Assembly (NCBI RefSeq): GCF_013367775.1
Contig: NZ_CP055157.1
Location: forward strand, 4,514,596 to 4,578,595
DNA from: Microbulbifer sp. YPW1
Lineage (GTDB): Bacteria; Pseudomonadota; Gammaproteobacteria; Pseudomonadales; Cellvibrionaceae
Length of the DNA stretch: 64,000 nt
Reading direction: 5' to 3'
The translations under genes and the position numbers were made by a program. Positions 38,119-47,905 of this stretch are shown in pieces; position 1 is the stretch's first letter; the number at the start of each line of letters is the position of its first letter. A model generated the notes under the pieces. It was not told the origin of the DNA. It did no database searches and was given only the letters and a program-made list of their open reading frames with translations.

Positions 38119-39370
38119 CTTGTTGTTCTCTTGTGAGCTGGAGTACCTCTGCAACGGTAAAGAAAGAACCGAATACAAGCAACCTGTCGTCCTCACCCAA
38201 CTCTCCGAAAGCACGCTCCAGCTGGGACTTCACCGCCATACTCGGGGTAGAAACCTGCTCTGCCGGGACAGCCGCAGCGGCCAGCGCCGCCTCAATCTGC
38301 TCCGCGCCCGCGGCCCGCGGGTTATCCGGCAACAGTGCCGGATACCAGTGGTCAATGGAGGACCTGAGTGGCGCCAGCAGACCTGCCAGGTCCTTGTCTG
38401 CCATGGCCGCGAAGAGTGCCAGTGTCCGTCCCGGCACAGGATGCTGCTTCAGCCAGCTGGCCAGATACTCGGCCGCCGCCGGGTTATGCCCGACATCCAA
38501 CACCAGATTACGCCCGCGCATGGTGAGCGCCTGACAGCGCCCCGGCATCTGCAGCTGCTCCAGGGTTGCACATACCTGGTCCGCCCCGGGCAGTGCACCC
38601 GCCACGGCCAGCGCGGTAATCGCTGCCGCCACACTCGCCGGCGGCAGCCGCAACTCGGGCAGTCCGAGCACCAGTTCGGGTTCGGCCTCCAGCCGATAAG
38701 CGCCATCCACCAGGGAAAAATGCCGGTCGATAAAATAACTGTCACACCCCAGCTTGCCCGACACATCGATGACAGAGGCCGGTGGTCGCGGATCCGCGCA
38801 CACGAATGTCTTGCCCGCCCGCAGAATCCCTGCCTTCTCGCGTCCGATCACCTCCCGATCACTCCCCAGCCAGGCTTCGTGATCCACCGCCACACTGGTG
38901 ATGATTGCGACATCCGGGTCCACCAGATTCACCGCATCCAGCCTGCCACCGAGCCCCACTTCCAGCAGCGCAAACTCCACATCTGCCTGCTTGAACAACC
39001 AGAAGGCCGCAAGCGTGGTGAACTCGAAATACGTCAGGCTGGTCTCGCCGCGCGCCTGCTCCACCGCCTCGAATGCGGCGATCAATTGCGCATCTTCTAC
39101 TTCTTGCCCATTGATCCGAATCCGCTCGTTAAACCGCAGCAGATGCGGTGAGCTGTACGCCCCTACCGAATGATCCCCGGCACGCAACAGCGCTTCCATG
39201 GTGCGCACGCAACTGCCTTTGCCATTGGTACCGGCTACAGTAAACACGCGCCGCGCGGGCACCTGCACATCGAGCGCGCCGGCAACGGAAGAAACCCGCT
39301 CCAGTCCCAGTTCAATTTCAGAGGGGTGCAATTGCTCCAGGCGTGAAAGCCAGGATTGAAGGTCTCGCAT
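38102..39370 (-). CDS. folC: Bifunctional folylpolyglutamate/dihydrofolate synthase FolC
   Basis: 422-residue Mur-ligase-type enzyme adding glutamate to dihydropteroate and folates. The ATP loop GTNGKGSCVRTMEALLRAG starts near residue 47, and the lysine/metal site LEVGLGGRLDAVN (about 136-148) and the VDHEAWLG segment are typical. It lies between accD and the SPOR gene as in P. aeruginosa. The 3' end overlaps the SPOR gene. Confidence 0.92.
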   Translation of the reverse strand: MRDLQSWLSRLEQLHPSEIELGLERVSSVAGALDVQVPARRVFTVAGTNGKGSCVRTMEALLRAGDHSVGAYSSPHLLRFNERIRINGQEVEDAQLIAAFEAVEQARGETSLTYFEFTTLAAFWLFKQADVEFALLEVGLGGRLDAVNLVDPDVAIITSVAVDHEAWLGSDREVIGREKAGILRAGKTFVCADPRPPASVIDVSGKLGCDSYFIDRHFSLVDGAYRLEAEPELVLGLPELRLPPASVAAAITALAVAGALPGADQVCATLEQLQMPGRCQALTMRGRNLVLDVGHNPAAAEYLASWLKQHPVPGRTLALFAAMADKDLAGLLAPLRSSIDHWYPALLPDNPRAAGAEQIEAALAAAAVPAEQVSTPSMAVKSQLERAFGELGEDDRLLVFGSFFTVAEVLQLTREQQDAQPE

Positions 39371-39470
39371 CGGGTCACCGGTTGTTAGTCTGGTGTGGGG
39401 ATTTTAGTCGGGAAGAAGAAAGGGAAACAGAGATGATTTACAAAGCCCGGGGAAGGACTGGGGAAGCAAC

Positions 39471-39506
39471 CCCGGTAGCGGCGTTATAACAACACCGGCT
39501 ACCGGG
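39471..39506 (-). terminator. Hairpin between accD and folC
   Basis: Inverted repeat CCCGGTAGC (39471-39479) / GCTACCGGG (39498-39506) just after the accD stop. There is no T-run on the minus strand, so it may only attenuate or mark a processed end before folC. Confidence 0.4.
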
Positions 39507-39530
39507 ATCTCAGGATGGATTCGGCCGGGA

Positions 39531-40385
39531 TCAGTTATTGGTGAGCTTACCCAGCAGGCGACCGACCGTGTTGCGCATGTCCTTGCGCGGAATAATCATG
39601 TCGATGGCACCGTGCTCCAGCAGAAACTCGGCGCGCTGGAAGCCCTTTGGCAGCTTCTGGCGAATGGTTTGCTCAATGATATTCGGGCCGGCAAAGCCAG
39701 CGCGGGCACCGGGCTCTGCGGCATTGATGTCGCCCAGCAGCGCCAGAGAGGCAGAAACCCCACCGTACACCGGATCTGTCATGATCGAGATGTAGGGCAC
39801 GCCCGCCATGCGCATCTTTTCCAGCACCGCCGAAGTCTTCGCCATCTGCATCAGCGAGATCAGCGCCTCCTGCATGCGCGCGCCGCCGGTCGCAGAGAAA
39901 CAAACCAGCGGAATGTTTTCTTCCAGCGCGCGTTGCGCAGCACGGGTGAACTTTTCTCCTACGACATAGCCCATAGAGCCGCCGTGGAAAGCAAATTCAA
40001 ACGCAACGGCAACAACCGGTTTGCCCTCGAGAAGGCCCTGCATGGCAACCAGTGCATCTTTTTCACCGGTCGCTTTCTGGGCCTGGGTCAGGCGATCCTT
40101 GTACTTTTTGACGTCCTTGAACTTCAGACGATCCACCGGCTCTACATCGGTAGCCAGCTCTTCACGGTGCTCCGTATCCAGGAACATATCCAGGCGACGG
40201 CGGGCACCGATACGGAAATGGTGTTCGCACTTCGGACATACGTCCAGGTTGCGCTCCAGCTCCGGCAGGTAAAGGGTGGAATCGCACTTCACGCACTTTT
40301 TCCACACCCCTTCCGGCACCTTGCTGGCACCGGCACGACGCTCGGTACGAATGACCGAGGGAACAATTTTTTCTAACCAGCTCAT
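39531..40385 (-). CDS. accD: Acetyl-CoA carboxylase carboxyltransferase subunit beta AccD
   Basis: 284-residue beta subunit of the carboxyltransferase that makes malonyl-CoA. The N-terminal zinc ribbon has Cys31, Cys34, Cys50 and Cys53 (CVKC...CPKC). The crotonase-fold core contains [13 protein letters not shown] and the [14 protein letters not shown] substrate loop. Length is typical. It lies between the trp genes and folC, separated from trpA by a strong terminator, so it has its own promoter in 40.39-40.5 kb. Confidence 0.95.
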   Translation of the reverse strand: MSWLEKIVPSVIRTERRAGASKVPEGVWKKCVKCDSTLYLPELERNLDVCPKCEHHFRIGARRRLDMFLDTEHREELATDVEPVDRLKFKDVKKYKDRLTQAQKATGEKDALVAMQGLLEGKPVVAVAFEFAFHGGSMGYVVGEKFTRAAQRALEENIPLVCFSATGGARMQEALISLMQMAKTSAVLEKMRMAGVPYISIMTDPVYGGVSASLALLGDINAAEPGARAGFAGPNIIEQTIRQKLPKGFQRAEFLLEHGAIDMIIPRKDMRNTVGRLLGKLTNN

Positions 40386-40498
40386 TCTGTTTCCAAAATC
40401 CGATGCTTGCAGAATTTAACTTGCCGGGACACCAGCCCCGGGATAGAGGCATAGCTTAAATGACCGGCAATTCTAAAACCGCGAATTAAACCACTTTC

Positions 40499-40549
40499 AA
40501 AAAAATTGCTCTTGGCCAGATAAGCCGCCGAATCAGGCTTTCTGGCCAA
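40499..40549 (-). terminator. Intrinsic terminator of the trpFBA genes
   Basis: A long stem runs from TTGGCCAGA(T)AAGCC (40512-40526) to GGCTTTCTGGCCAA (40536-40549), with one bulged T. On the minus strand it is followed by seven consecutive T residues (the A-run at 40499-40505). It starts 15 bases after the trpA stop. Confidence 0.88.
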
Positions 40550-40563
40550 TATGCACTGGAGCC

Positions 40564-41376
40564 TCAGTTATCCAGCGCAGTCCGCATTTCCGATACCAGG
40601 GCGCCAACGCGATCCTTGGCCGCCGCACCATCGGCAGACTCACCCACAGCAGACACCAGCACACTACCCACTACCGCACCGTCGCCATCAGCACTCACCG
40701 CCTTGGCGGAGGCACCGTCCTTGATACCAAAGCCGACGCACAAAGGCAGGTCGGTGTGGCGACGGATACGCGCCAGGTTTTCGCGCACGGAATCCAGATC
40801 CAGATGGCCGGCCCCGGTGACGCCTTTCAGGGATACATAGTAGACAAAACCACTGGCGAGACGGGTTATCTCGGCGATGCGCTGATCGCTAGTCGTGGGT
40901 GTAAGCAGGAAGATGTTGCGCAGGTTGCGCGCCTTGAGCAGCTCGTTGAGAGGCCCCGCCTCTTCCGCCGGCAGGTCGACGGTAAGCGCGCCGTCCACAC
41001 CGGCCTCACGCATGTTGTCGGCAAATGCCTCGAAGCCCATTTTGACGATAGGATTGGCATACCCCATCAGGATCACCGGAGTGTCCGCATCCCGGGTGCG
41101 AAACTCCTGCACCAACGCCAGGCATTTACGCAGGGAAGCCTTGTGCTCCAGCGCACGCTCGTGGCCTTTCTGGATCACCGGCCCTTCGGCCATGGGATCG
41201 GAAAAAGGCACCCCCAATTCAATCAGGTCAGAGCCGCTGGCAACCAGCTGATGCATCAGGCCTACGGTGTTTTCCAGACCGCCATCACCGGCAACAATAT
41301 AGGTCACCAGCGCCTTGCGCCCTTCACCGCGCAGCTTGGCAAAGCGACGGTCGATTCTGTTCTGTTCTTCTGTCAC
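40564..41376 (-). CDS. trpA: Tryptophan synthase alpha chain TrpA
   Basis: 270-residue TIM barrel that cleaves indole-3-glycerol phosphate to indole and glyceraldehyde-3-phosphate, passing indole to TrpB. The catalytic glutamate is Glu53 (LIELGVPFSDP). The position of E. coli Asp60 (DPLADGP) here reads DPMAEGP, so Glu64 stands where the second catalytic acid normally is. Other motifs (GFGIKDGASAKAV) are normal. It follows trpB by 11 bases. A terminator closes the operon. Confidence 0.92.
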   Translation of the reverse strand: MTEEQNRIDRRFAKLRGEGRKALVTYIVAGDGGLENTVGLMHQLVASGSDLIELGVPFSDPMAEGPVIQKGHERALEHKASLRKCLALVQEFRTRDADTPVILMGYANPIVKMGFEAFADNMREAGVDGALTVDLPAEEAGPLNELLKARNLRNIFLLTPTTSDQRIAEITRLASGFVYYVSLKGVTGAGHLDLDSVRENLARIRRHTDLPLCVGFGIKDGASAKAVSADGDGAVVGSVLVSAVGESADGAAAKDRVGALVSEMRTALDN

Positions 41377-41387
41377 CGTGTCACTCC

Positions 41388-42608
41388 CTACACTTCTATG
41401 CCGTCGATGGCGGCCACAGTGAATATATCCTTGTCGCCGCGACCGGACAGGTTCACAACGATATTCTGCTCGGGTGACATGGTTGCCGCCAGCTTAAGGG
41501 CATAGGCCACCGCATGGCTCGACTCCAGCGCGGGCAGGATGCCCTCGCTGCGGGTCAGGGTACGGAATGCCGCCAGGGCTTCGTCGTCATTGGCCGTCAC
41601 ATATTCCACACGACCAATGTCCCGCAGCCAGGCGTGTTCTGGCCCGACCCCTGGGTAGTCCAGCCCCGCAGAGACTGAATGGGTCTCGATGATCTGGCCG
41701 TCCTCGTCCTCCATCAGGTAGGTGCGATTGCCGTGCAGAACACCGGGAACACCATCATTCAGCGGTGCCGCATGACGCCCGGTTTCCAGGCCATCACCAC
41801 CGGCTTCAACACCGTACATTTTTACCGCTTCGTCGCTGAGGAACGGGTGGAACAGGCCGATGGCGTTAGAACCGCCACCCACACAAGCTACCAATGCGTC
41901 CGGCAGCTGGCCAAATTGCTCCAGGCTCTGACGACGCGCCTCGCGACCGATCACGGAATTGAAATCCCGCACCAGCTGCGGATAGGGATGCGGGCCAGCC
42001 ACGGTACCGATGATGTAGAAGGTATCGTCCACATTGGTGACCCAGTCGCGCATGGCTTCGTTCATGGCGTCCTTCAGGGTCTTGGAGCCGGACTCCACCG
42101 GAATCACTTCCGCGCCCAGCAGCTTCATGCGATAGACATTCGGGGACTGGCGCTTGACGTCTTCCGCACCCATGTAAACCGCGCACTTGAGCCCCAAACG
42201 GGCTGCGACAGTGGCCGTGGCCACCCCGTGCTGACCGGCACCTGTCTCGGCAATCACCCGGCGTTTGCCGCTGTGCTTGGCAAGCAGCGCCTGCCCCACG
42301 GTATTGTTTACCTTGTGGGCACCGGTGTGGTTGAGATCTTCACGCTTGAGCCAGATACGTGCGCCGCCCGCCTCCGCGGTCAACCGCTCCGCCAGATACA
42401 GCGGGGACGGACGTCCGACATAGTGGGCCAGGTCGTAGTCAAAAGCGGCCTGAAACTCGGGATCGTTTTTCAGGCGCTGGTACATTTCCTGCAATTCATC
42501 GAGAGCGCTGATCAGGGTTTCCGATACAAAGCGCCCACCAAATTCCCCGAAATGCCCTTTGGCATCCGGAAAAGCCCCATAGTCGACGGGGGATGCGGGT
42601 TTACTCAC
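41388..42608 (-). CDS. trpB: Tryptophan synthase beta chain TrpB
   Basis: 406-residue PLP enzyme condensing indole and serine to tryptophan. PLP Lys99 is in [10 protein letters not shown], the phosphate loop is GGGSNAIG, and the substrate-side glutamate region is [11 protein letters not shown]. It starts three bases after the trpF stop and ends 11 bases before trpA, so trpF-trpB-trpA form one operon. Confidence 0.95.
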   Translation of the reverse strand: MSKPASPVDYGAFPDAKGHFGEFGGRFVSETLISALDELQEMYQRLKNDPEFQAAFDYDLAHYVGRPSPLYLAERLTAEAGGARIWLKREDLNHTGAHKVNNTVGQALLAKHSGKRRVIAETGAGQHGVATATVAARLGLKCAVYMGAEDVKRQSPNVYRMKLLGAEVIPVESGSKTLKDAMNEAMRDWVTNVDDTFYIIGTVAGPHPYPQLVRDFNSVIGREARRQSLEQFGQLPDALVACVGGGSNAIGLFHPFLSDEAVKMYGVEAGGDGLETGRHAAPLNDGVPGVLHGNRTYLMEDEDGQIIETHSVSAGLDYPGVGPEHAWLRDIGRVEYVTANDDEALAAFRTLTRSEGILPALESSHAVAYALKLAATMSPEQNIVVNLSGRGDKDIFTVAAIDGIEV

Positions 42609-42611
42609 TGC

Positions 42612-43265
42612 TCAAACTCCTTGTGTCAATTCTGTACTGCGGGCGCTGCCGCTCTGGGCTGCGCGGGCGGCACGGATAAATTCGTGCACTTTTGCGGCAT
42701 CTTTTCGTCCCGGTGACGCTTCGACGCCACCACTGACATCCACCGCGTGAGGGCTGGCGACAGCAATCGCCTGGGCCACATTGCCCGGGTTCAGGCCGCC
42801 GGCGAGAATGATCTGACGGCCACTGTCCGCGGGAACACGCTGCCAGTCGAACGTATCTCCGGTACCGCCGGGGACTCCCTTGCGATAGGCATCCAGCAGA
42901 ATGCCCCGGGCATCGGGGAACGCCGCCATCGCCTCCAGCGGGTCCAGCTCGGGCTTCATCCGCAACGCCTTGATATAGGGGCGGTGGAACTGGCGACAAT
43001 AAGGGGCGTTTTCACTGCCGTGGAACTGCAACAGGTTGAGCGGCACCTGATCCAGCACCGTCTCCACCTGCTTGGGGTGGGCATCGACAAACAGGCCGGT
43101 AAGTACCACAAACGGGGACACGGCCCGAGCGATTTCTGCGGCCTGCTGCGGGGTTACATTGCGCGGACTGGGCGGATAGAAGACAAGACCGAGCGCATCG
43201 GCGCCGGCATCTACCGCGAGGCGGGCATCTTCGACACTGGTAATTCCGCAGATCTTTACGCGCAT
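42612..43265 (-). CDS. trpF: Phosphoribosylanthranilate isomerase TrpF
   Basis: 217-residue TIM barrel isomerising phosphoribosylanthranilate. Catalytic Cys6 is in VKICGIT. The phosphate/aspartate region VDVSGGVEASPG (about residue 174) supplies the second acid and the phosphate loop. First gene of trpFBA, downstream of truA. The 130-base upstream gap shows no Trp-rich leader peptide, so no classical attenuation is visible. Confidence 0.93.
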   Translation of the reverse strand: MRVKICGITSVEDARLAVDAGADALGLVFYPPSPRNVTPQQAAEIARAVSPFVVLTGLFVDAHPKQVETVLDQVPLNLLQFHGSENAPYCRQFHRPYIKALRMKPELDPLEAMAAFPDARGILLDAYRKGVPGGTGDTFDWQRVPADSGRQIILAGGLNPGNVAQAIAVASPHAVDVSGGVEASPGRKDAAKVHEFIRAARAAQSGSARSTELTQGV

Positions 43266-43395
43266 AATCCATACACCGCTGATACTGCCAAGGTGTAGAC
43301 CGCCATCTATCCGGGGCGCTGGCAGCAGAGAAATATCGGAGAGCCAGCGATACTAGCAGATCAGGGGATTAGGCGAAACGCGGCAGTCGATCAAT

Positions 43396-44286
43396 TCAGG
43401 CGGATCCGTCGCCACCGATGGTGCCCAACGGCAAGGGTACCAGCAGCGGACCGGGCTCGCGCACCGGCATCGTAAACTCATCCGGGTAGCGTACATCCAC
43501 CAGATAGAGACCATAGGGTGGCGCGGTTACCCCGGCGGCGCTCCGGTCCCGCGCCTCGAGCACATCGCGCACCCAGGCGGGATCGCGATCCCCTCTTCCC
43601 ACGGCCATCAAGACGCCGGCAATATTGCGCACCATGTGGTGCAGGAAAGCCGTAGCGCTGATCTCCAGAACAATCAGCTGCCCCACCCTGCCGATGTCGA
43701 GCCGGGTAAGGCGGCGCACGGGAGATTTGGCCTGACACTGTGCCGCACGGAAACTGCTGAAGTCGTGCTCACCGATAAGATGCTGGGCGCCGGCACGCAT
43801 GGCCGCGAGATCCTGGGTGCGCTCGGTCCAGGTCACCTCACTGGTGGCCTGGGCGGAACGGGTGGGAGCACTGTGGATCAGGTAGCGATAGGTCCGGTTG
43901 CGGGCGGAAAACCGCGCGTGAAACTGGGGCGGCATTTCCTGCGCCCACTGCACACGCACATCAAATGGCATCTGGGTGTTGACCCCCTGCACCCACGCCT
44001 TGGTAGGGCGCTGGGCGCGGGTATCGAAATGGATCACCTGACCGGTGGCGTGCACGCCGGCATCCGTACGCCCGGCACATACCAGGGTAACCGGCTCAGC
44101 CGCCACCCTGGATAACGCTTTCTCGAGGGTTTCCTGCACTGTCTGCGGGTCGTGCTTCTGCTTCTGGAAGCCGCGCAGCCGGGTGCCACAATATTCTATG
44201 CCCAGGGCTACCCGTCGCACCCCCTCGGGCAGGGACTCCCCCGGCGGCACTTCTCCGTTTGGCTTGTATTCGTAAATCCTGTTCAT
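43396..44286 (-). CDS. truA: tRNA pseudouridine(38-40) synthase TruA
   Basis: 296-residue pseudouridine synthase acting on positions 38-40 of the tRNA anticodon arm. The catalytic Asp is in CAGRTDAGVHATGQV near residue 73. FHARFSARNRTYRY and FLHHMVRNIAGVL are classic family motifs. The start ATG at 44286 gives a ~25 residue N-terminal extension before the domain. It lies between fimV and trpF as in pseudomonads. Confidence 0.93.
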   Translation of the reverse strand: MNRIYEYKPNGEVPPGESLPEGVRRVALGIEYCGTRLRGFQKQKHDPQTVQETLEKALSRVAAEPVTLVCAGRTDAGVHATGQVIHFDTRAQRPTKAWVQGVNTQMPFDVRVQWAQEMPPQFHARFSARNRTYRYLIHSAPTRSAQATSEVTWTERTQDLAAMRAGAQHLIGEHDFSSFRAAQCQAKSPVRRLTRLDIGRVGQLIVLEISATAFLHHMVRNIAGVLMAVGRGDRDPAWVRDVLEARDRSAAGVTAPPYGLYLVDVRYPDEFTMPVREPGPLLVPLPLGTIGGDGSA

Positions 44287-44360
44287 CGCTTACCAGAACT
44301 CCGCACAGGCAAGCCGCGGCGCCCGTATTCGCCCTCAGCTACCGGCAGTATGTCTTCCCG

Positions 44361-44391
44361 GAAAAAGAAAGACCCCGCGCGTGGCGGGGTC
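44361..44391 (-). terminator. Intrinsic terminator of fimV
   Basis: Stem GACCCCGC (44371-44378) / GCGGGGTC (44384-44391) with a 5-base loop, followed on the minus strand by TTTCTTTTTC. It lies 44 bases after the fimV stop and before truA. Confidence 0.8.
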
Positions 44392-44434
44392 AAAGTGTTG
44401 TCGCTGTAGATAGCGTGAAAAATCGACAGCGGGA

Positions 44435-47400
44435 TTAACCAATACGCTCGAGCATATCCTTGGCGCGCTGCTGGTGCTCACCGGCAGCCTCTTCTACCAC
44501 TTCACCCAGGATTTCCCGCGCGCCGTCTTTGTCTCCCATATCCAGATAGGCCTGGGCCAGCTCCAGCTTGGTGGTGACCTCGTCACTCCCTTCCAGCAGG
44601 TTGAGCTCGGAATCCAGATCGCTCTCCAGATTAAAGTTCAGATCTCCCAGCTCCGCGTCTTCGGCAGAACTTTGCGCGCCGGATTGGGCGGGCTCGGACT
44701 TGGCTACAGGCTCTTCGGCTACAGCGAGATCACCTTCCAGCTCGAAATCGGTGGACGCGTCAGTGGCGAAGTTACCGTTATCGAAATCCAGGTCGCCACT
44801 GTCGAGATCCAGCTCACCGAGATCGATGGAGTCCAGGTCCAGGCTGTCAAAATCATTATCACCGCCCAGGTCATCCGAGAAACTGTCCAGCTCGCCCTCA
44901 GATGCATCAGCAGCAGTGGACTGCACAGCTGTCTCACCCGAATCGAGGTCGTCACCGTCTTCCATCGGTGTCAGGTCAAGGTCGAACTCGAGACCGCTGT
45001 TTTCTACCGCTTCCGCAGTCGCATTCTGCGAGTCAACCGCGATGGAATCCGACTGCTCCAGGGCACCGCCTTCGGCGGACGCATCCACACTGAAATCGGA
45101 ATCCAGATCCAGGCTGTCGAGGCTGTCCAGATCCAGGTCGCCATCCGCCATCAGGTCGTCGAGATCGAAGTTGTCCTCTTCGGCAGTACTGCCGGTATCG
45201 GACTCAAAGCCGGAATCCAGCTCAAGATCGAATGTCGGTTCTTCTGCAGCAGTCGCGTCAGTCTCGGATTGTACTGCAGACAGATCGCTTTCGAGGTCAT
45301 CACCCAGGTCAAGATCCAGAGAGAAGCTGTCTTCGTCGGCAGCTTCAGTACCTGCATTCAGGTTGTCACTGCTGTCATCCAGGTCCAGGGACAGGTCGTC
45401 GAGCAGGCCGAAATCGTCCTCGTCACCCTTGGTATCCGTATTCGCAGCGACAACAGTCTGGTCTGCAGAGAATTCCTCGAGGTCGCCAAAGCTCGCTTCG
45501 CTATCGAACTCCGCACCCATATCGTCGAGCTGCGCCGCTTCCAGGGATTCACTGGAGAAGCTGTTTTCAGGCGCTTCAAACGGGCCGATACCAGCGATGG
45601 TCTCGCGCAGGCGCGCGGCGCGGTCTGCAGCCGGTCCATCGCTATATCCAAGCAACTGGCGATAGTGATCATCGAACTCCGCGCCTTTCTGCTGGTGCGC
45701 ATAAGCCTCCAGCAGCATCAGGCGTGCATCGATATTTTCCGGCGCGCTCTTAAGGCCCGCCAGCAATTTGGATTCCGCTTCCTGGTACTGGCCCAGAGAG
45801 AGGTGGATTTCCGCTTCCGCTACCGGATCGTCGGTTTCAACTTCTCCCAGCTGGTCCAGGTCGAAGCTTTCGTTGGATTCGAGCTCTTCCACGGCGCTGA
45901 GATTGTCATCCATCTCGCCGATTTCCGGTGCTGCCGCCAGCTCGCGCTCGGCAGCCATTTCTGCCTCGACCTGGCGGATGGCCTCCTCTTCTTCCTTGCG
46001 ACGACGCCAGGTAAAGAAGCCAAACAGGCCCACCAGCAGCGCACCCGCGCCAATACCGATCGGCACGATATTGTCCATCACCCGCTCCATGATGGTGGGT
46101 TCGGGACGGGTCTGTACCACTACACGGTTACGGGTAGTATCTTCTTCAGCGACTTCTTCGGCCGCCGCTACAGGGGCCTCAACAGTATCCGGCTCGGACT
46201 CGGTTACCGCATCAATATCGGCAGTTTCTTCCGCAACATCACCCAGCACATCTTCGCCGGTCTGCTCACCAGTTTCGGCGGCAAAGCCTTCCAGCTCTGC
46301 GTCTGCCTCTCCATCGATAAGGTCAGAGGTTACTTCGCCGGATTCAGATGCATCTGCCGTCTGCTCTGCTGCAGCCTGCACCGCCTGCAGCTCGTCATTG
46401 GAGACCTCGACCAGGCGCTCCATGGTATCGATCTGCTCGTTCAGCTCTCCGATACGATCCTGCAGCTCGGTATTTTCCAGACGGGACTTGTCGAGCTCTT
46501 CCTCGGTAACCGCCAGCTCACCCTCAAGGGCTTCGCTCTCACCAGTACCGCTGCCAGAGCCAGACAATACGGATTCGTTGTCGCCAGGGGCGGCAAGGGA
46601 TACGCGGCCTTCCAGCACATCGCTTTCAACAGCTTCTTCTGCCGCGGCACGACCATCCAGCGGCGCGCCGGTAACATCCGCGGTGCCCACGCGCTCGCGC
46701 CAGGCGTCGTTCTGGGTGGCCACCTGGGAGACCGCTTCGGTCAAGGACAGGTTGCGCACTTCATCTGCGGTAGGCAGGCGCAGTACCGAGCCTTTCTTCA
46801 GCAGATTGATATTGTTGTTGATGAACGCTTCGGGGTTGAGGCGCTGAATCGCCAGCATGGTCTGCTGGACGGAGAGATCGCGGGACTCGCGGCTGTCGCG
46901 GGCGATTTCCCACAGGGTTTTGTTCGCTTCCACCGGCCCGTACACGCGGCTACCGCTATCGGCAGTCGTCTCGGACTGGAATTCAATCGGCTCTTCCGCA
47001 GGCGCCTCGTAAGTTGGCTGCTGCGGCTCAGCGGCAACGGTTTCCTGCGGTGCTTCGGGTTCGCTTGCCGGCTGTTCGACAGGTGCCTGCACCGGCTCCG
47101 GTGCGCGCTGCACCATGGGTTGCAGCGGTTTCTGCACCGGCGCTTCACGGCGCACCTGCTGGCGCTCGCGCTCGGCGGCACGCACAGGCTGGGAGGCGGT
47201 ATTGGTGGAGAAGGCCGGCAGGTCCATCAACAGGGTATATTCCCGCAGCAGTCGGCCACTGGGCCAGCGGGTCTCTACCAGGAAATTAAGGAATGGTTCA
47301 CGGATCGGCGTGCGGCTGGAGATTCGGACAACGGGCTGGCCACTGGAGTAGTCCACTTCAAAGCGCAGCTCGTCGAGCAGGTAGGCGCGATCAACACCAG

Positions 47401-47605
47401 CACGGTCAAAGTCTTCCGAGCTGGCCAGGCGCACCTTGATTTCACTTTCACCAAGGCCGCGCGTCTGCAGCAGTTTGATTTCCGCATTGAGAGGTTGGTT
47501 GAGGGTCGAGTTCAGTTTGATCTCACCCAGACCGAGCGCCAGAGCCCCGTTGCCACCCAGTGCGCTGACCAGACCTACCGCTAGTGCCAGCTTTTGCACA
47601 CGCAT
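44435..47605 (-). CDS. fimV: FimV-like polar hub / pilus assembly protein
   Basis: 1056-residue protein with the FimV architecture. A signal peptide (about 1-23) is followed by the N-terminal FimV domain (LGLGEIKLNSTLNQPLNAEI). A LysM-like region (about 225-285, TLWEIARDSRESRDLS), a coiled coil (about 365-405) and one transmembrane helix (near 520, VPIGIGAGALLVGLFGFFTW) come next. A cytoplasmic part holds a TPR region, long Asp/Leu/Ser-rich acidic repeats (DLDSLDSLDLDSDF type), and the conserved C-terminal TPR motif ending ELAQAYLDMGDKDGAREILG. FimV organises cell poles and type IV pilus or secretion functions and binds peptidoglycan. It precedes truA as in P. aeruginosa (PA3115/PA3114). Confidence 0.93.
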   Translation of the reverse strand: MRVQKLALAVGLVSALGGNGALALGLGEIKLNSTLNQPLNAEIKLLQTRGLGESEIKVRLASSEDFDRAGVDRAYLLDELRFEVDYSSGQPVVRISSRTPIREPFLNFLVETRWPSGRLLREYTLLMDLPAFSTNTASQPVRAAERERQQVRREAPVQKPLQPMVQRAPEPVQAPVEQPASEPEAPQETVAAEPQQPTYEAPAEEPIEFQSETTADSGSRVYGPVEANKTLWEIARDSRESRDLSVQQTMLAIQRLNPEAFINNNINLLKKGSVLRLPTADEVRNLSLTEAVSQVATQNDAWRERVGTADVTGAPLDGRAAAEEAVESDVLEGRVSLAAPGDNESVLSGSGSGTGESEALEGELAVTEEELDKSRLENTELQDRIGELNEQIDTMERLVEVSNDELQAVQAAAEQTADASESGEVTSDLIDGEADAELEGFAAETGEQTGEDVLGDVAEETADIDAVTESEPDTVEAPVAAAEEVAEEDTTRNRVVVQTRPEPTIMERVMDNIVPIGIGAGALLVGLFGFFTWRRRKEEEEAIRQVEAEMAAERELAAAPEIGEMDDNLSAVEELESNESFDLDQLGEVETDDPVAEAEIHLSLGQYQEAESKLLAGLKSAPENIDARLMLLEAYAHQQKGAEFDDHYRQLLGYSDGPAADRAARLRETIAGIGPFEAPENSFSSESLEAAQLDDMGAEFDSEASFGDLEEFSADQTVVAANTDTKGDEDDFGLLDDLSLDLDDSSDNLNAGTEAADEDSFSLDLDLGDDLESDLSAVQSETDATAAEEPTFDLELDSGFESDTGSTAEEDNFDLDDLMADGDLDLDSLDSLDLDSDFSVDASAEGGALEQSDSIAVDSQNATAEAVENSGLEFDLDLTPMEDGDDLDSGETAVQSTAADASEGELDSFSDDLGGDNDFDSLDLDSIDLGELDLDSGDLDFDNGNFATDASTDFELEGDLAVAEEPVAKSEPAQSGAQSSAEDAELGDLNFNLESDLDSELNLLEGSDEVTTKLELAQAYLDMGDKDGAREILGEVVEEAAGEHQQRAKDMLERIG

Positions 47606-47905
47606 ATCCGATTCCCTTTATTGTTAGAATCTCACCGGAACCTGCATAAAAAACACCCAAAGGGCAGGCAGGCACCAGGTCTGTGCAGCCATCGTTCTGC
47701 ACAAAAATTATTCACAAGAACCAGTGCTGAGACACCAGGCTCTACTCTCCAGCGAAACTCTCCAACGAAAGAGTCGCCCCCCGAAAAAGACTTGGCCTAT
47801 CCAGCTTCTCCCCACTTTCTCCGAGCTTGCCCCCAAGCGTTGCCGGTGCCCGAGTGCGGGCAAAGTTAAGAAGAAACCTTCAGAAAGGCCGCTAAGTATT
47901 AAATA
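47606..47905. other. Intergenic region upstream of fimV
   Basis: About 300 bases between the Asd-like gene and fimV. It presumably holds the fimV promoter; AAAGGGAAT just before the start is its ribosome-binding site. I see no other gene or T-tailed hairpin. Confidence 0.4.

Noticed and set aside
44474..47584. Long open frame of about 1036 codons antisense to fimV
   Set aside because: It mirrors the biased Asp/Ser/Leu codons of fimV, has no recognisable domain, and fimV has complete family architecture.
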